64,000 nucleotides of DNA from Rhodomicrobium sp. Az07 (GCF_018619475.1 NZ_JAHFZG010000007.1:1-64000), one strand, 5' to 3'; shown: positions 53,841-63,739, counted from the stretch's first letter. The notes: generated by a model from the letters alone, not told the origin. Numbers and translations are program-made.

Positions 53841-55742
53841 ATGAACCGGGACGAGACTGTTGCGCTGTTTCTGAGAGGCCGCGAGGCGTGGAACGCGTGG
53901 GCAAACCGCATGCTCGCCGAGCGCAAGGCGCTGCAAGGGGCAGGAAAGTGGGCTGCGCGGAAACTGCCTTGGGGTGAGTTGGAATCGCAAAACGACGACA
54001 CGCGACAATGGCTTGAAGATGCCCGCGCCGACTTTTCCCGCTGCGTCTTTCTCGTAAGGGGGAAAACGGAGACCGAAGACGCGCCGGAAAAAGACAATGA
54101 AGGTGATGCTTCGGCCAGCGTGCCCGTCATATCGATTTCCGTTGATGCAGACCGAATCGACTTCGGCGGCATCCGTTTATATGGCGACGCTTCGGGCAGC
54201 GAGCCTTTCAAAACGATTTCTGTTGATGCCGATCTGATCGACTTTGGCGGCTTCGTTTTTCCCGGCCCCGCATCCTTCCTGAGCGCGACCTTTTCCGGCC
54301 CCGCGAGGTTCCGGAAGGCGATTTTTTCCGGCGAAGCCTCCTTCCGGAGGGCGACCTTTTCCGGCTATGCCACCTTCGTTAGCGCGACCTATTCCGATAC
54401 CGCCTCCTTCTGGAGAGCAACTTTTTCCGGCGAAGCTGTCTTCCCGAGTACGACCTTTTCCGGCATCGCCTATTTTGAGAGAGCGACCTTTTCAAGATAC
54501 GCCTCTTTCGAGCGTACGACCTTTTTCGGCGAAGCCCGCTTCTTGACCGCAACCTTTTCCGGCGACGCCGACTTCCAGAGCGCGACCTTCATCGGCGACG
54601 CCAACTTCCGGAGCGCGACCTTTTCCGGCAACAGCGCGTTCGACGATGCGCGGTTCAACAAAGCCGCGATCTTCAAGCTCGCCGGGTTCAGGAAATACGC
54701 TTCTTTCGAGTGCGTAAGCATCGAAGGTCCGGCCTCGTTCCGCGCTATCCACTGCGAAGGGGCCTTCATCATGGCGGGAGCGACGTTCGAGAAGGTGCCG
54801 GATTTCATTCAGGCGCATTTCGCGGAAGCGCCGCGCCTCGACGATATAATGGTTGTGGGCCGCGTTTCGGAGAAGCATCCCCGCCCGGTGTATGAGGAGG
54901 AGAAGGGCAAAGACCCATCATGGCGTACCCGGCAGTGGCGGAAAGTCCGCCATGTCGGCGGACGCATCCGCACCGCGCCGCGCCGCAAGATCGCGGGTAT
55001 TTGGACACTCCTCCGCTATGGCGACAGCAACAATCTGGGCCGCTGGCGCGCGCTGCAGCGGCTCGCCGTGCAGGGCCACGACACCGAGCGCGAGCTTGAG
55101 TTCAACACGCGCGAAATCCGCTCGCAACGCTATCTCAGCGACTGGCCGCTGTTCTGGCTACTTCCGAGAGTTTCTTGGGTCGGCTTCTTACGCTTCTGGG
55201 CCGGCCTCGCCTATGGCCTGTCCTCGAATTACGGGCGCTCGCTCGCGCTACCGCTCGCCTGGTGGCTCGCCGCCATTGCCATCGGCGCGGTGGTCTATGC
55301 GAGCCAGAGCCCGGACCTCGTGAAAGCGCGCGAGACCAACCGCTCGGGCGGCAGTTCCGCGCTCGCTGCCACCGTCGGCGCGGCGTGGGACGCATGGACC
55401 GAGGATAAACGCTGCTACGAGGGCGAGGCGCGGCCCGCCGATCCGGAGAAGGCGCCGCCCTATATCGGCGCGCTTACTGAAACGCTGCGTAAAGATACCG
55501 GCATCGCCGCCGAAGCCCTCCACCTCGCGTTCCGCAACGCGTTGATCGTGCTCGACGGGTCGAGCGACGCGGCGCACCGCACCTATGGCTGCCTCTACGG
55601 CGTGGAGCTTTACGGCGGGTCGAACCCGGTCGCGGTGGTGCCGAGCGCGGTGTCGAGCATGAGCGCCGCGCAAAAGCTGTTCTCGGCGCTGATGATCTTC
55701 CTGTTCGGCCTCGCGCTCCGCAACATGCTGAAGGTGAAGTAG
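53841..55742 (+). CDS. Pentapeptide-repeat protein with C-terminal membrane domain
   Basis: A 633-aa protein. An N-terminal region (1-95; RGREAWNAWANRMLAERKAL) resembles the heads of other rhizobial pentapeptide proteins. Residues about 100-325 are pentapeptide repeats of the F-type, A-x-F-x-x-A-T-F-S-G, repeated about every 10 residues, predicting a four-sided beta-helix of some 20 coils. After a basic linker, hydrophobic segments occur at about 435-480 (FLRFWAGLAYGLSSNYGRSL, ALPLAWWLAAIAIGAVVYAS) and at the extreme C-terminus (FSALMIFLFGLALRNMLKVK), resembling the pore-type ends of pentapeptide/ion-channel-like proteins. It is monocistronic after purN. Function is unknown. Confidence 0.88.
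   Translation: MNRDETVALFLRGREAWNAWANRMLAERKALQGAGKWAARKLPWGELESQNDDTRQWLEDARADFSRCVFLVRGKTETEDAPEKDNEGDASASVPVISISVDADRIDFGGIRLYGDASGSEPFKTISVDADLIDFGGFVFPGPASFLSATFSGPARFRKAIFSGEASFRRATFSGYATFVSATYSDTASFWRATFSGEAVFPSTTFSGIAYFERATFSRYASFERTTFFGEARFLTATFSGDADFQSATFIGDANFRSATFSGNSAFDDARFNKAAIFKLAGFRKYASFECVSIEGPASFRAIHCEGAFIMAGATFEKVPDFIQAHFAEAPRLDDIMVVGRVSEKHPRPVYEEEKGKDPSWRTRQWRKVRHVGGRIRTAPRRKIAGIWTLLRYGDSNNLGRWRALQRLAVQGHDTERELEFNTREIRSQRYLSDWPLFWLLPRVSWVGFLRFWAGLAYGLSSNYGRSLALPLAWWLAAIAIGAVVYASQSPDLVKARETNRSGGSSALAATVGAAWDAWTEDKRCYEGEARPADPEKAPPYIGALTETLRKDTGIAAEALHLAFRNALIVLDGSSDAAHRTYGCLYGVELYGGSNPVAVVPSAVSSMSAAQKLFSALMIFLFGLALRNMLKVK
54280..54700 (+). repeat. Repetitive coding DNA, about 30-bp period
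   Basis: The pentapeptide region is encoded by imperfect 30-bp units rich in GCGACCTTTTCCGGC and TTCCGG blocks. The units are similar enough in DNA to slip or recombine, so repeat number could vary between strains. Confidence 0.8.
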
Positions 55743-55759
55743 CGCGCCGCAGGAACCGC

Positions 55760-56752
55760 TTACGCCTTCGCTTCGACGGGTTCCGGCGCAAGTGCCGCTT
55801 CGGGCGCCGCGGGCGGCGTGGCCGTCTCCCAAAAGCGGGCATGCCATGCGAGCACGCGCGGGTTCATGAGGCGGACGAAGCGCTCGGGCCAGAGCGTGGC
55901 GAGCAGCGCCATCGCGCAGAAGCCGCCGGGCAAGCGCGGCGCGTCGCCCGTCGCGCTCCACGCATGCTGCGGCCCGAGCGGCTCGAAATGCCCCTGCCCC
56001 AGCGGACGGCGCAGCAGCCCGTACCGCGCGACATAAGCGCCCGCGTCGATCGCCACCCACGCCACGAAAGCCTGCACGGCGAGCGCCATCGCGCCGAGCG
56101 CGCCGCCGATGAGGAACGCCGCCTCGATCAGCACGGCATAGGCGATGAACGCGCGAACGAACGCGTTCGACAGGCTCCATGTGGAGCGCGCTTGCGCGTG
56201 AAGCCGCTCCTCCTCCGCGTCCCAGGCCGCGAACAGGCCGATGAAGGTGGAGCGCAGGAAATAGCCGTAGAAGCCTTCGCCGAAGCGCGGCGTGGCGGGG
56301 TCTTTGGGCGTCGCGACAAGCGCTGAGTTTTCGCCGCCATGGCGGACCGCGAGGGAGCCGTAGAGGATCGGCCATGTCAGGAGTTCGGCCGCCGCGCGAT
56401 TGAGGCGGCCGCCGCGTTCGAGGAGCGCAAGGGCCGATGCGCCGCCGACGCCGCCGGTCGCGAGGCCGACGCCGATGGCCGCGACGAACAGCGCCGAGCC
56501 GCCGAGCGTGTCCGCCGACGCCGCGAGGCCGAGCACCGCCGCGAGTTGCACCGGCACCCACGCGAAGGCGAAGGCGCGCTGTATCCGGCTCGCGGGCGCG
56601 GCTTGCGCGCAAAACCCGATGAGGTGATCGGCGGCCGGAACGAGAACGAGGCCGTAAACGAGGAGAGCCGGAAGCCACGGCCCGCCGTGAAGCATCGCCA
56701 GCGCGGCGAGCGGCACGAAGGCAAGCGAAACGAGGACGGGCAGCGCGCGCAT
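55760..56752 (-). CDS. AlkB-like membrane protein with all histidine boxes lost
   Basis: This 330-aa protein is homologous along its length to membrane alkane hydroxylase AlkB: LLVYGLVLVPAADHLIG, then VATPKDPATPRFGEGFYGYF (about 146-165), RSTWSLSNAF, AYVARYGLLRR (about 239-249), PQHAWSATG and LPGGFCAMALL...ERFVRLMNPRVLAWH. In true AlkB the first of these is preceded by EHxxGHH (here RHGGENS, 137-143), the helix motif NYIEHYG is AYVARYG, the HELGHK box is absent, and the third box (LQRHSDHH) together with about 30 residues is deleted. The iron-binding histidines are therefore gone. The start at 56752 excludes an unconserved upstream extension. It lies next to a FabH2-type gene. Confidence 0.85.
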   Translation of the reverse strand: MRALPVLVSLAFVPLAALAMLHGGPWLPALLVYGLVLVPAADHLIGFCAQAAPASRIQRAFAFAWVPVQLAAVLGLAASADTLGGSALFVAAIGVGLATGGVGGASALALLERGGRLNRAAAELLTWPILYGSLAVRHGGENSALVATPKDPATPRFGEGFYGYFLRSTFIGLFAAWDAEEERLHAQARSTWSLSNAFVRAFIAYAVLIEAAFLIGGALGAMALAVQAFVAWVAIDAGAYVARYGLLRRPLGQGHFEPLGPQHAWSATGDAPRLPGGFCAMALLATLWPERFVRLMNPRVLAWHARFWETATPPAAPEAALAPEPVEAKA

Positions 56753-56878
56753 GCAAGAATCCCGTGTCGGCAACCGGCGGCGGTTGCGGATTGGCCGAAT
56801 GAAAAGCTTCGCGACCTTAGCGCAGCATCGCGGCGCGGTAAAATACTCGCGAGGCCGCACCGTGCCGTGGCCGCGCGC

Positions 56879-57994
56879 TCACCGCTTGCGCACGAACACC
56901 GTGCCCGCCGAATAACCCGCGCCGAAGCTGCAAATAAGCCCGGTATCGTCCGGTGCGAGATCGTCGGAATGCTTGTGGAAGGCGATGATCGAGCCCGCCG
57001 ACGATGTGTTCGCATATTCGTCGAGGATGATGACGTTCTCGCCCGCCTCTGGCTCGCGGCCCAGCACGCGCTGGCCGATCAGGTGGTTCATGTTGATGTT
57101 GGCCTGATGCAGCCAAAGCCGCTTCAGCCGATGCGTGTCGATGCCGATGTCGGCGGCGTGCTCCGCGATGAGCGCCGACACCATCGGCACCACCTCCTTG
57201 AACACCTTGCGCCCCTGCTGCACGAAAAGCTTGTCCGGCAGGTCGCGTCCCTCGGGCCACGCGCGGTTAAGGAAACCCGAATTGTTGCGGATATTGTTGG
57301 AAAATTGCGTCTTGAGCCGCGCGCCGAGAATGTCCCAGCCGCCCGCCGCCTCGTCGCCGCGCTCCACGATCACGGCGGTGGCGACATCGCCGAAGATGAA
57401 ATGGCTGTCGCGGTCGCGGAAATTCAGGTGGCCGGAACAAATCTCCGGATTCACCATCAGCACGGCGTCGGCCGTCCCGGTGGCAACATAATCCGCAGCG
57501 GTCTTGATGCCGAAGGTGGCCGACGAACACGCGACGTTCATGTCGAAGGCGAAGCCGTGAAGCCCGAGCGCGTTCTGCACCTCGATCGCCATCGCCGGAT
57601 AGGACCGCTGCATGTTAGACGCCGCACACAGCACCGCACCGATGCGTTCGCGCGGCTTGCCCCAGCGGGCTAACGCCTCCTCGGCAGCCTTCACGGCCAT
57701 TTCGGCGAGCAGCGAAAGCTCTTCGTTCGAGCGCTCGGGGATGATGGGCCGCATCACGGCGGGATCGAGAATGCCCGACTTCTGCATCACATAGCGCGAC
57801 TTGATGCCGGACGCCTTTTCGATGAACTCGGCCGACGACGGCTGAAGCGCCGCGATGCGCCCCTCCGCGATTGCGGCCGCGTTTTCCTCGTTGAACCGCG
57901 CTACATAGGCGTTGAAGGCCTCGACCAGTTCGTCGTTCGAGATGCTTTCGGGCGGTGTGTAAAGGCCGGTCGCGGCGATGACGGCAGAGCGCAA
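56879..57994 (-). CDS. Beta-ketoacyl-ACP synthase III, FabH2/PA3286-like
   Basis: A 371-aa KAS III distinct from FabH at 46787. The catalytic triad is present: Cys in AFDMNVACSSATFGI, His in LWLHQANINMNHLIG, Asn in LDEYANTSSAGSIIAFHK. The pattern SSAEFIEKASGIKSRYVMQK and NLNFRDRDSHFIFGDVATAV-like segment (LNFRDRDSHFIFGDVA) match the Pseudomonas FabH2 type, which uses medium-chain acyl-CoA. It is 127 bp upstream of the AlkB-like gene on the same strand. Confidence 0.9.
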   Translation of the reverse strand: MRSAVIAATGLYTPPESISNDELVEAFNAYVARFNEENAAAIAEGRIAALQPSSAEFIEKASGIKSRYVMQKSGILDPAVMRPIIPERSNEELSLLAEMAVKAAEEALARWGKPRERIGAVLCAASNMQRSYPAMAIEVQNALGLHGFAFDMNVACSSATFGIKTAADYVATGTADAVLMVNPEICSGHLNFRDRDSHFIFGDVATAVIVERGDEAAGGWDILGARLKTQFSNNIRNNSGFLNRAWPEGRDLPDKLFVQQGRKVFKEVVPMVSALIAEHAADIGIDTHRLKRLWLHQANINMNHLIGQRVLGREPEAGENVIILDEYANTSSAGSIIAFHKHSDDLAPDDTGLICSFGAGYSAGTVFVRKR

Positions 57995-58183
57995 AGCGTG
58001 CTCCTGTGAGGTTGGGATCTGCTGCGGCTCATGCCGCCCGTCGATCCCCGGGCTGTTCCAGTCTCCACCGTTACAGCGCTCATCGCTATGTCGTCTAGAG
58101 AGCCTTCCGATCTATGCCGCCGCGCGAAAGGTCGCGGCGACCGATAGCGAGCGTGACCGGAAGGGCCATCGTCGTGCAACCGA

Positions 58184-58552
58184 TTAGCGCGCGAAACCCT
58201 TGAAAATGGAGGCGACGCCGCGAAAGAAGGGCACGTTGGGTCCGCGCGTCTGGCGGGAACGCGGTTGCGGCCGCGCTCGTCTCCGCTGTGCGTCGGCCTG
58301 CCTCGGTGCCGTGTTGGCGGCTCTGGCTGCGGCAACTGCGCCCGCGCCGGAAGCCGCAACCGGGGCTGCGGCTGTCGCGGGCGAAGCGCTCGCGCGGTCG
58401 TTTTTCTGCATCCACGGCGGAAGGTAGGATTTGCTTTCGGTCTTCGGCGTGGCGTTGGCGGGCGCCTCATCGGTCGCGGCGAGCGCGGCGGCACCTGCCG
58501 TCATGGTCAGCGCCAGAAGCGACGCACCCAGAAGTTTCGCCGTTTTTGCCAT
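58184..58552 (-). CDS. Small secreted/periplasmic protein, unknown
   Basis: A 122-aa protein with a signal peptide (AKLLGASLLALTMTAGAAAL, cleavage near ALAATDE). The mature part is low in complexity, Ala/Arg-rich (AVAAARAANTAPRQADAQRR) and ends VPFFRGVASIFKGFAR. It is basic and probably periplasmic or surface-associated. I recognise no family. The ATG at 58552 is chosen because the signal peptide begins there. Confidence 0.65.
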   Translation of the reverse strand: MAKTAKLLGASLLALTMTAGAAALAATDEAPANATPKTESKSYLPPWMQKNDRASASPATAAAPVAASGAGAVAAARAANTAPRQADAQRRRARPQPRSRQTRGPNVPFFRGVASIFKGFAR

Positions 58553-58771
58553 GATGACCCCCTCGAAAACACTTCGGCCTGCGCAAAACTCGCGGACCCG
58601 GATAAACAGATCTGCGACGATGGCGGAACCGCCTATGCGTGCCGTGCCCGCAGGCATAACACGCGGCAATGCGAACGAGCTTAAGCTGGCCGCGCCAATC
58701 TCTGCGCGAAAAATTGTATCGCGCTTACCACTCCGCCGAGCTTTGACGAGTAGCGCGAATTTTTCGCGTGC

Positions 58772-61117
58772 CTATAGCCGCGCATGGCGAAGGCGAAGCG
58801 CGTTCGCGATCACGCTCACCGACGACAACGCCATCGCTGCGGCGGCGATCATCGGCGAAAGCAGGATGCCGAAGGCGGGATAGAGCACGCCCGCCGCTAT
58901 CGGCACGCCCGCCGCGTTATAGATGAAGGCAAAGCCGAGATTCTGGCGGATGTTCGCAAGGGTCGCGGTCGACAGCCGCCTTGCGCGCACGAGCCCCATC
59001 GGATCGCCGTTGAGCAGCGTGATGCCCGCGCTTTCAATCGCAACGTCCGCGCCGGTGCCCATGGCGATGCCGACATCGGCGGCAGCGAGCGCGGGCGCGT
59101 CGTTGACGCCATCGCCAGCCATCGCGACGACGCGGCCTTCAGCGCGCAGCCGCTCCACCACCTTCGCCTTGTCCTGCGGAAGCACGTCCGCCTCAACTTC
59201 ATCGATGCCGAGTTTATCGGCGACGGCGCGCGCGGTGGCGGCGTTGTCGCCCGTCAACATGACGACGCGGATGCCGTCAGCCTTCAGCGCGGCAAGAGCC
59301 TCGGGCGTGCTCGCCTTGATCGGGTCCGCGATGGCGGCCACGCCCGCGAGCGCGCCGTCGATGGCGATGAAGACCGCCGTTGCTCCTTCGGAGCGCATGC
59401 GCTGGGCTTCGGCTTCAAGCGTGGCGGCGTCGACGCCGGCTTCGCCCAGCATGCGCGCATTGCCTATGACGACGTTCTTGCCGTCGACGGTACCGATCAC
59501 GCCCTTGCCGGATGGCGCGTCGAAATCCGTCGCGTCGGCGAGCAGCAGCCCGCGCGCAACCGCCGCCTTCACGATGGCCTCGCCCAGCGGATGCTGACTC
59601 GCGCGTTCGAGGCTGGCCGCGAGGCGCAACACCTTTGTCTCATCGAAGCCCGGCGCGGTATGAAGGGCGGCGAGCGCGGGCCTGCCCTCCGTCAGCGTGC
59701 CGGTCTTGTCGACGACAAGCGTGTCGACGCGCTCCAGCCGCTCAAGCGCCTCGGCGTTCTTCACGAGCACGCCCGCTTGCGCGCCGCGCCCCACGCCGAC
59801 CATGATCGACATCGGCGTCGCAAGGCCGAGCGCGCAGGGGCACGCGATGATGAGCACCGATACGGCGGCGACCAGCGCGAAGGTGAAGCGCGGCTCTGGC
59901 CCGAACAGCGCCCACGCGGCGAACGCCGCCGCCGCCGCCGCCAGCACGAGCGGCACGAACCAGCCGGAGACGCGGTCGGCGAGGCGCTGAATCGGCGCGC
60001 GGCTCCGCTGCGCGTTCGCCACCATCGCGACGATCTGCGAGAGCAGCGTCTCGCGGCCGACCTTCTCCGCGCGCATGACGAAGCTGCCGCTCTTGTTGAT
60101 GGTGCCGCCGATGACCTTTGCGCCCGGCTCCTTCGAGACCGGCATGGCCTCGCCCGTGACGAGCGACTCGTCCAGGGCGCTGGCACCTTCGATCACCTCG
60201 CCATCGACGGGCACGGCCTCGCCGGGGCGCACGCGCAAACGGTCGCCCTGTCCCACGAGGTCGAGCGCGATGTCTTCCTCGCCGCCATCGCCTCGGATGC
60301 GGCGCGCCTGCTTCGGCGCAAGATTGAGCAGCGCCCGGATCGCGCCGCCGGTTGCCGCGCGGGCGCGCAGTTCCAGCACTTGGCCGAGCGCGACGAGCAC
60401 CGTGATGACCGCCGCCGCCTCGAAATAGACCGGCACCGCGCCGTCATGCCCGCGGAAAGCGGCCGGGAACAAGCCGGGGGCGAGCGTCGCGACGACACTG
60501 TAGGCGTAGGCTACGCCGGTGCCGATGGCGATGAGCGTAAACATATTGAGGTGGCCGGTTCGCACCGACTGCCAGCCGCGCGCGAAGAACGGCCAGCCGC
60601 ACCAGAGCACGACTGGCGTTGCGAGCGCGAATTGCAGCGAGTTCAAGCTTTGCCGGTCGAGCGCGTGCCAGCCGAAAAAGTGCGCGCCCATTTCGGTGAC
60701 GAACACCGGCAGCGTCAGCGCGAGGCCGATCCGGAAGCGGCGCGTCATGTCGATGAGTTCGGGGTCGGGGCCGGTATCGATGGCGGGCATCTCGGGTTCG
60801 AGCGCCATGCCGCAGATCGGGCAGGTGCCGGGGCCGATCTGGCGGATTTCAAGGTGCATCGGGCAGGTGTAGACCGTGCCTTCCGGCACCGGCGCGGACG
60901 GCGGGGCGCTGTCCTTTTCGAGGTAGCGGCGCGGGTCGGCCTCGAACTTCGCCTTGCAGCCGCCGCAGCAGAAGTAATAGTCGCGGCCTTCGTGAACGGC
61001 GCGATGCTGCGCGGTGTGCGGGTCGACGCTCATGCCGCAGACGGGATCGACGGCGCCCACACTTTCCGCGTTCTTTCTGCCGCCGCAACAAGAATGTGTG
61101 CCCGCGTTCTCGGCCAT
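58772..61117 (-). CDS. copA: Copper-exporting P1B-type ATPase
   Basis: The 781-aa product pumps Cu(I) out of the cytoplasm. Its N-terminus is a CCGG segment, a YHS domain ([38 protein letters not shown]) and a [20 protein letters not shown] metal-binding domain rather than HMA domains. P-type motifs are all present: [13 protein letters not shown] (transport site), [13 protein letters not shown] (phosphorylation Asp), [19 protein letters not shown] and [20 protein letters not shown]. The start at 61117 is preferred to 61138 because GAGGGAGTT lies 9 nt upstream. A CsoR-type operator lies 34 bp upstream, so copper or related metal control is likely. It is downstream of cobB. Confidence 0.95.
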   Translation of the reverse strand: MAENAGTHSCCGGRKNAESVGAVDPVCGMSVDPHTAQHRAVHEGRDYYFCCGGCKAKFEADPRRYLEKDSAPPSAPVPEGTVYTCPMHLEIRQIGPGTCPICGMALEPEMPAIDTGPDPELIDMTRRFRIGLALTLPVFVTEMGAHFFGWHALDRQSLNSLQFALATPVVLWCGWPFFARGWQSVRTGHLNMFTLIAIGTGVAYAYSVVATLAPGLFPAAFRGHDGAVPVYFEAAAVITVLVALGQVLELRARAATGGAIRALLNLAPKQARRIRGDGGEEDIALDLVGQGDRLRVRPGEAVPVDGEVIEGASALDESLVTGEAMPVSKEPGAKVIGGTINKSGSFVMRAEKVGRETLLSQIVAMVANAQRSRAPIQRLADRVSGWFVPLVLAAAAAAFAAWALFGPEPRFTFALVAAVSVLIIACPCALGLATPMSIMVGVGRGAQAGVLVKNAEALERLERVDTLVVDKTGTLTEGRPALAALHTAPGFDETKVLRLAASLERASQHPLGEAIVKAAVARGLLLADATDFDAPSGKGVIGTVDGKNVVIGNARMLGEAGVDAATLEAEAQRMRSEGATAVFIAIDGALAGVAAIADPIKASTPEALAALKADGIRVVMLTGDNAATARAVADKLGIDEVEADVLPQDKAKVVERLRAEGRVVAMAGDGVNDAPALAAADVGIAMGTGADVAIESAGITLLNGDPMGLVRARRLSTATLANIRQNLGFAFIYNAAGVPIAAGVLYPAFGILLSPMIAAAAMALSSVSVIANALRLRHARL

Positions 61118-61150
61118 GTCTGGAACTCCCTCGGTCATGCACCGAAGGTA

Positions 61151-61167
61151 ATACCCCCATGGGGTAT
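61151..61167. promoter_or_regulatory. CsoR-type operator upstream of copA
   Basis: ATACCCC-CAT-GGGGTAT is a perfect palindrome with 7-bp arms, the pattern bound by CsoR/RcnR (DUF156) repressors of copper and other efflux systems. It lies 34 bp before the copA start and after cobB. No csoR gene is nearby, so the regulator must be elsewhere. Confidence 0.8.
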
Positions 61168-61196
61168 TCGTCAATGACGTGAAGCGTCCGACGCGT

Positions 61197-61910
61197 TCAA
61201 CTCCGGGCAGCGGCGAGCAGGCGCTCGACGTAGCTCGGCACGACCTCCGTCGCCGGGCCGTGGATCGCGTCGATGAAGCGGCTGATGCCGTGCGACGGCT
61301 CAAGATTGAGTTCGACCGTATGCGCGCCGACGCGAAGCGCCTCCTCCACGAACCCCGCAGCGGGATAAACCGTTCCACTCGTGCCGATGGACATGAACAG
61401 GTCGCAGCCGAGAATTGCGCGATAGATGCGCTCCATCTGGTAGGGCAACTCTCCGAACCAGACCACATCGGGGCGCAGCACGCCGGTTCGCCCGCAGGAC
61501 GGACAGACGTTTGCCAACGTGATGTCGTGATCGATGGCGTGGCATGACGCGCAGGCCGCGCACAGCGCCTTCATGATTTCGCCGTGCATGTGAATGAGCT
61601 TCTTCGCGCCCGCCATCTCATGCAGCGGGTCGATGTTCTGCGTCACGATCAGCACTTCGCCCGGATAGTCCGCTTCGAGGCGGGCGAGCGCCAGATGCGC
61701 CGCGTTAGGTTGCACGTCCGCATTCTGCCTGCGCCGCTCATTATAGAACTCCAGCACAAGCTTCGGATTGCGTTTGTAGCCCTCGGGCGTCGCGACCTCG
61801 CGATAATCGTATCGCGCCCAGATTCCGTCCTTGTCGCGGAAGGTGTGGAGGCCAGACTCCGCTGAAAGACCCGCGCCTGTCAGGATGACGATGCTGTTAT
61901 AGCGGCTCAT
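61197..61910 (-). CDS. cobB: NAD-dependent protein deacylase, sirtuin class III
   Basis: CobB removes acetyl and succinyl groups from lysines with NAD. The 237-aa product has [28 protein letters not shown] (the Y-x-x-R motif that recognises succinyl-lysine, as in E. coli CobB), [20 protein letters not shown] with the catalytic His, and zinc cysteines CAACASC and CPSCG. The start at 61910 fits CobB homologues; a start 13 codons upstream is possible. It is upstream of copA on the same strand. Confidence 0.94.
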   Translation of the reverse strand: MSRYNSIVILTGAGLSAESGLHTFRDKDGIWARYDYREVATPEGYKRNPKLVLEFYNERRRQNADVQPNAAHLALARLEADYPGEVLIVTQNIDPLHEMAGAKKLIHMHGEIMKALCAACASCHAIDHDITLANVCPSCGRTGVLRPDVVWFGELPYQMERIYRAILGCDLFMSIGTSGTVYPAAGFVEEALRVGAHTVELNLEPSHGISRFIDAIHGPATEVVPSYVERLLAAARS

Positions 61911-62016
61911 CGAGGAGGCTTGTCCTCTTGACTTGTGCGGCATGCGCAACCCACTTCTGAAGCGATAGCTGTCCGATTACGACATTTGAGATAACCGATT
62001 TTCTGGAGGAGACGAT

Positions 62017-63078
62017 ATGTCAAATCGGCTTGAGGGGGTCGCGCATCTCGCGGGGCAGACGCTGCGCACGGTGGGTTATGCCGCGCTTTACCGATACACG
62101 ACGCGGCGTTCGCTGGCGCTCGGCGCGGATGTCGGCAAGGTGCAGCTTACGAAACCGGCGCCGGGGCTTCTCCCGCTCGTGCAGGATGTGCTGAAGCTTC
62201 AGGCGAAGGACGCGAAGGCGGTGGCCGACGGGCTTTATCCCATTCCGCTGGAGGAAAGCGGCTCCTTCGCCGAGCGGGTCGAGGCCGTGCGCCGCATGCT
62301 CGACGACCTGCCGCAATCGGCGGAGCGGCGCGCGGAGAAGCGGTTCGACGAGGCCGCGTCGCTGCCCGAAGCGGTGGGGCTGCCCGCCTACTACACGCAG
62401 AATTTTCATTATCAGTCGGGCGGCTGGCTGACGGGCGAGTCGGCAAAGCTCTACGACATCCAGGTGGAAACGCTGTTCATGGGCGCGGCGGGCGCGATGC
62501 GTCGGCAGGCGATCCCGCCTATCGCCGAGTTCGTGAAGGGACACGACCAGCGGCAGCTTCGTCTCGTGGATGTCGCATGCGGCAGCGGCCGATTCCTCGG
62601 CCAACTCGCGCAGGCGTTTCCCGCGTTGCCGATGACCGGCACGGACATGAGCCAGGCTTATCTCGACGAGGCCGCGCGCTTCCTCGGCGACCGGCGAACC
62701 GTCGGCTTCCGTCAGGCGAACGCCGAGGCGCTGCCCTTCGAGACGGCAAGCTACGACATCGCGACGTGCATCTATCTCTTCCATGAATTGCCGCGCGAGG
62801 TGCGCCGCCGCGTGGCCGGCGAGATTGCCCGCATTCTGAGGCCGGGAGGGCTGTTCGTCTTCGTCGACTCGATCCAGTGGGGCGATGTCGAGGGCTATGA
62901 CGGCTTGCTCGAAGCCTTCCCCCAGCGCTTCCACGAGCCGTATTTCCTCGATTATTGCGCCGACGATCTGACCGGCGCGACCGGTGTCTTCGCAGAAGCG
63001 GGCTTCGAAATTCGGGACGCTTTCCCGGCCTTCCTGTCGAAGATCGTGGTGTGTACGAAGAAGAAAAGCGCAAGCTGA
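62017..63078 (+). CDS. Class I SAM-dependent methyltransferase
   Basis: A 353-aa methyltransferase. An N-terminal region of about 175 residues (YAALYRYTTRRSLALGADVG) is unrecognised. The Rossmann domain starts at LRLVDVACGSGRFLGQLAQA (motif I), then MTGTDMSQAYLDEAARFL, VGFRQANAEALPFETASYDI and CIYLFHELPREVRRRVAGEI. The YHSQSGGWLTG-like stretch YQSGGWLTGESAKLYDIQVE before it resembles methyltransferases of the UbiE-like cluster. Substrate unknown. Confidence 0.87.
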   Translation: MSNRLEGVAHLAGQTLRTVGYAALYRYTTRRSLALGADVGKVQLTKPAPGLLPLVQDVLKLQAKDAKAVADGLYPIPLEESGSFAERVEAVRRMLDDLPQSAERRAEKRFDEAASLPEAVGLPAYYTQNFHYQSGGWLTGESAKLYDIQVETLFMGAAGAMRRQAIPPIAEFVKGHDQRQLRLVDVACGSGRFLGQLAQAFPALPMTGTDMSQAYLDEAARFLGDRRTVGFRQANAEALPFETASYDIATCIYLFHELPREVRRRVAGEIARILRPGGLFVFVDSIQWGDVEGYDGLLEAFPQRFHEPYFLDYCADDLTGATGVFAEAGFEIRDAFPAFLSKIVVCTKKKSAS

Positions 63079-63186
63079 AGCGTGATCCGTAACCGCAGGG
63101 GCGGGATTTATTTTATCCGCATTCGACTAACGGAACATGCGCGCGCAGACTTCATTGTCATGGAAAGCCCAAATGGAGGTATTACC

Positions 63187-63705
63187 ATGGCAGAAGACGC
63201 CGAACGCGCCAATGACGTGTTCATAACCGGCCTTCAGAACGCCCATGCGCTGGAGAATCAGGCGCTCGAACTGATGCATCGTCAGGTGGAGCGCATCGAA
63301 AACTATCCCGATGTCAAGGCCAAGCTACAGCAGCATATCGACGAGACCCACGGGCAGATCGAGCGGCTGGAGAAGATCCTCGAACAGCACGGGCACAGCA
63401 GATCGGTTCTGAAAGACAATCTGCTCTCGATTACCGGCAATATGGCGGCGTTCACGCACGCCTTTACGCAGGATGAGATCATCAAGAACTCGATCGCCAA
63501 TTTCGCTTTCGAGAATTTCGAGATTGCGTCCTACAAGTCGCTGCTGGAACTCGCCGAGTTGACCGGCCAGACGGATGCGAAACAACCGCTTGAGCAATCG
63601 CTTCGCGAGGAAGAGCAGATGGCGCAATGGCTCGACCAGCATCTGCCGGAGGTGACCTCGACCTATCTTCATCGCTATGCCGCGAACGAGAAGGCCGGGC
63701 TGTAG
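63187..63705 (+). CDS. DUF892 ferritin-like protein (YciF group)
   Basis: A 172-aa four-helix ferritin-like protein: ALENQALELMHRQVERIENY, KLQQHIDETHGQIERLEKIL, ENFEIASYKSLLELAELTGQ and QSLREEEQMAQWLDQHLPEV, with the spaced Glu/His pairs typical of DUF892. Members are stress-linked and of unknown function. The ATG at 63187 has AAATGGAGGT upstream, which decides it over a longer upstream start. Confidence 0.93.
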   Translation: MAEDAERANDVFITGLQNAHALENQALELMHRQVERIENYPDVKAKLQQHIDETHGQIERLEKILEQHGHSRSVLKDNLLSITGNMAAFTHAFTQDEIIKNSIANFAFENFEIASYKSLLELAELTGQTDAKQPLEQSLREEEQMAQWLDQHLPEVTSTYLHRYAANEKAGL

Positions 63706-63739
63706 GGCTGATCCGCGAAAGCGGAGCGGCTGAGAAGAG

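Noticed and set aside
58784-61177. A 797-aa plus-strand open frame over copA
   Set aside because: Antisense to a P-type ATPase with all motifs; no domain is visible.
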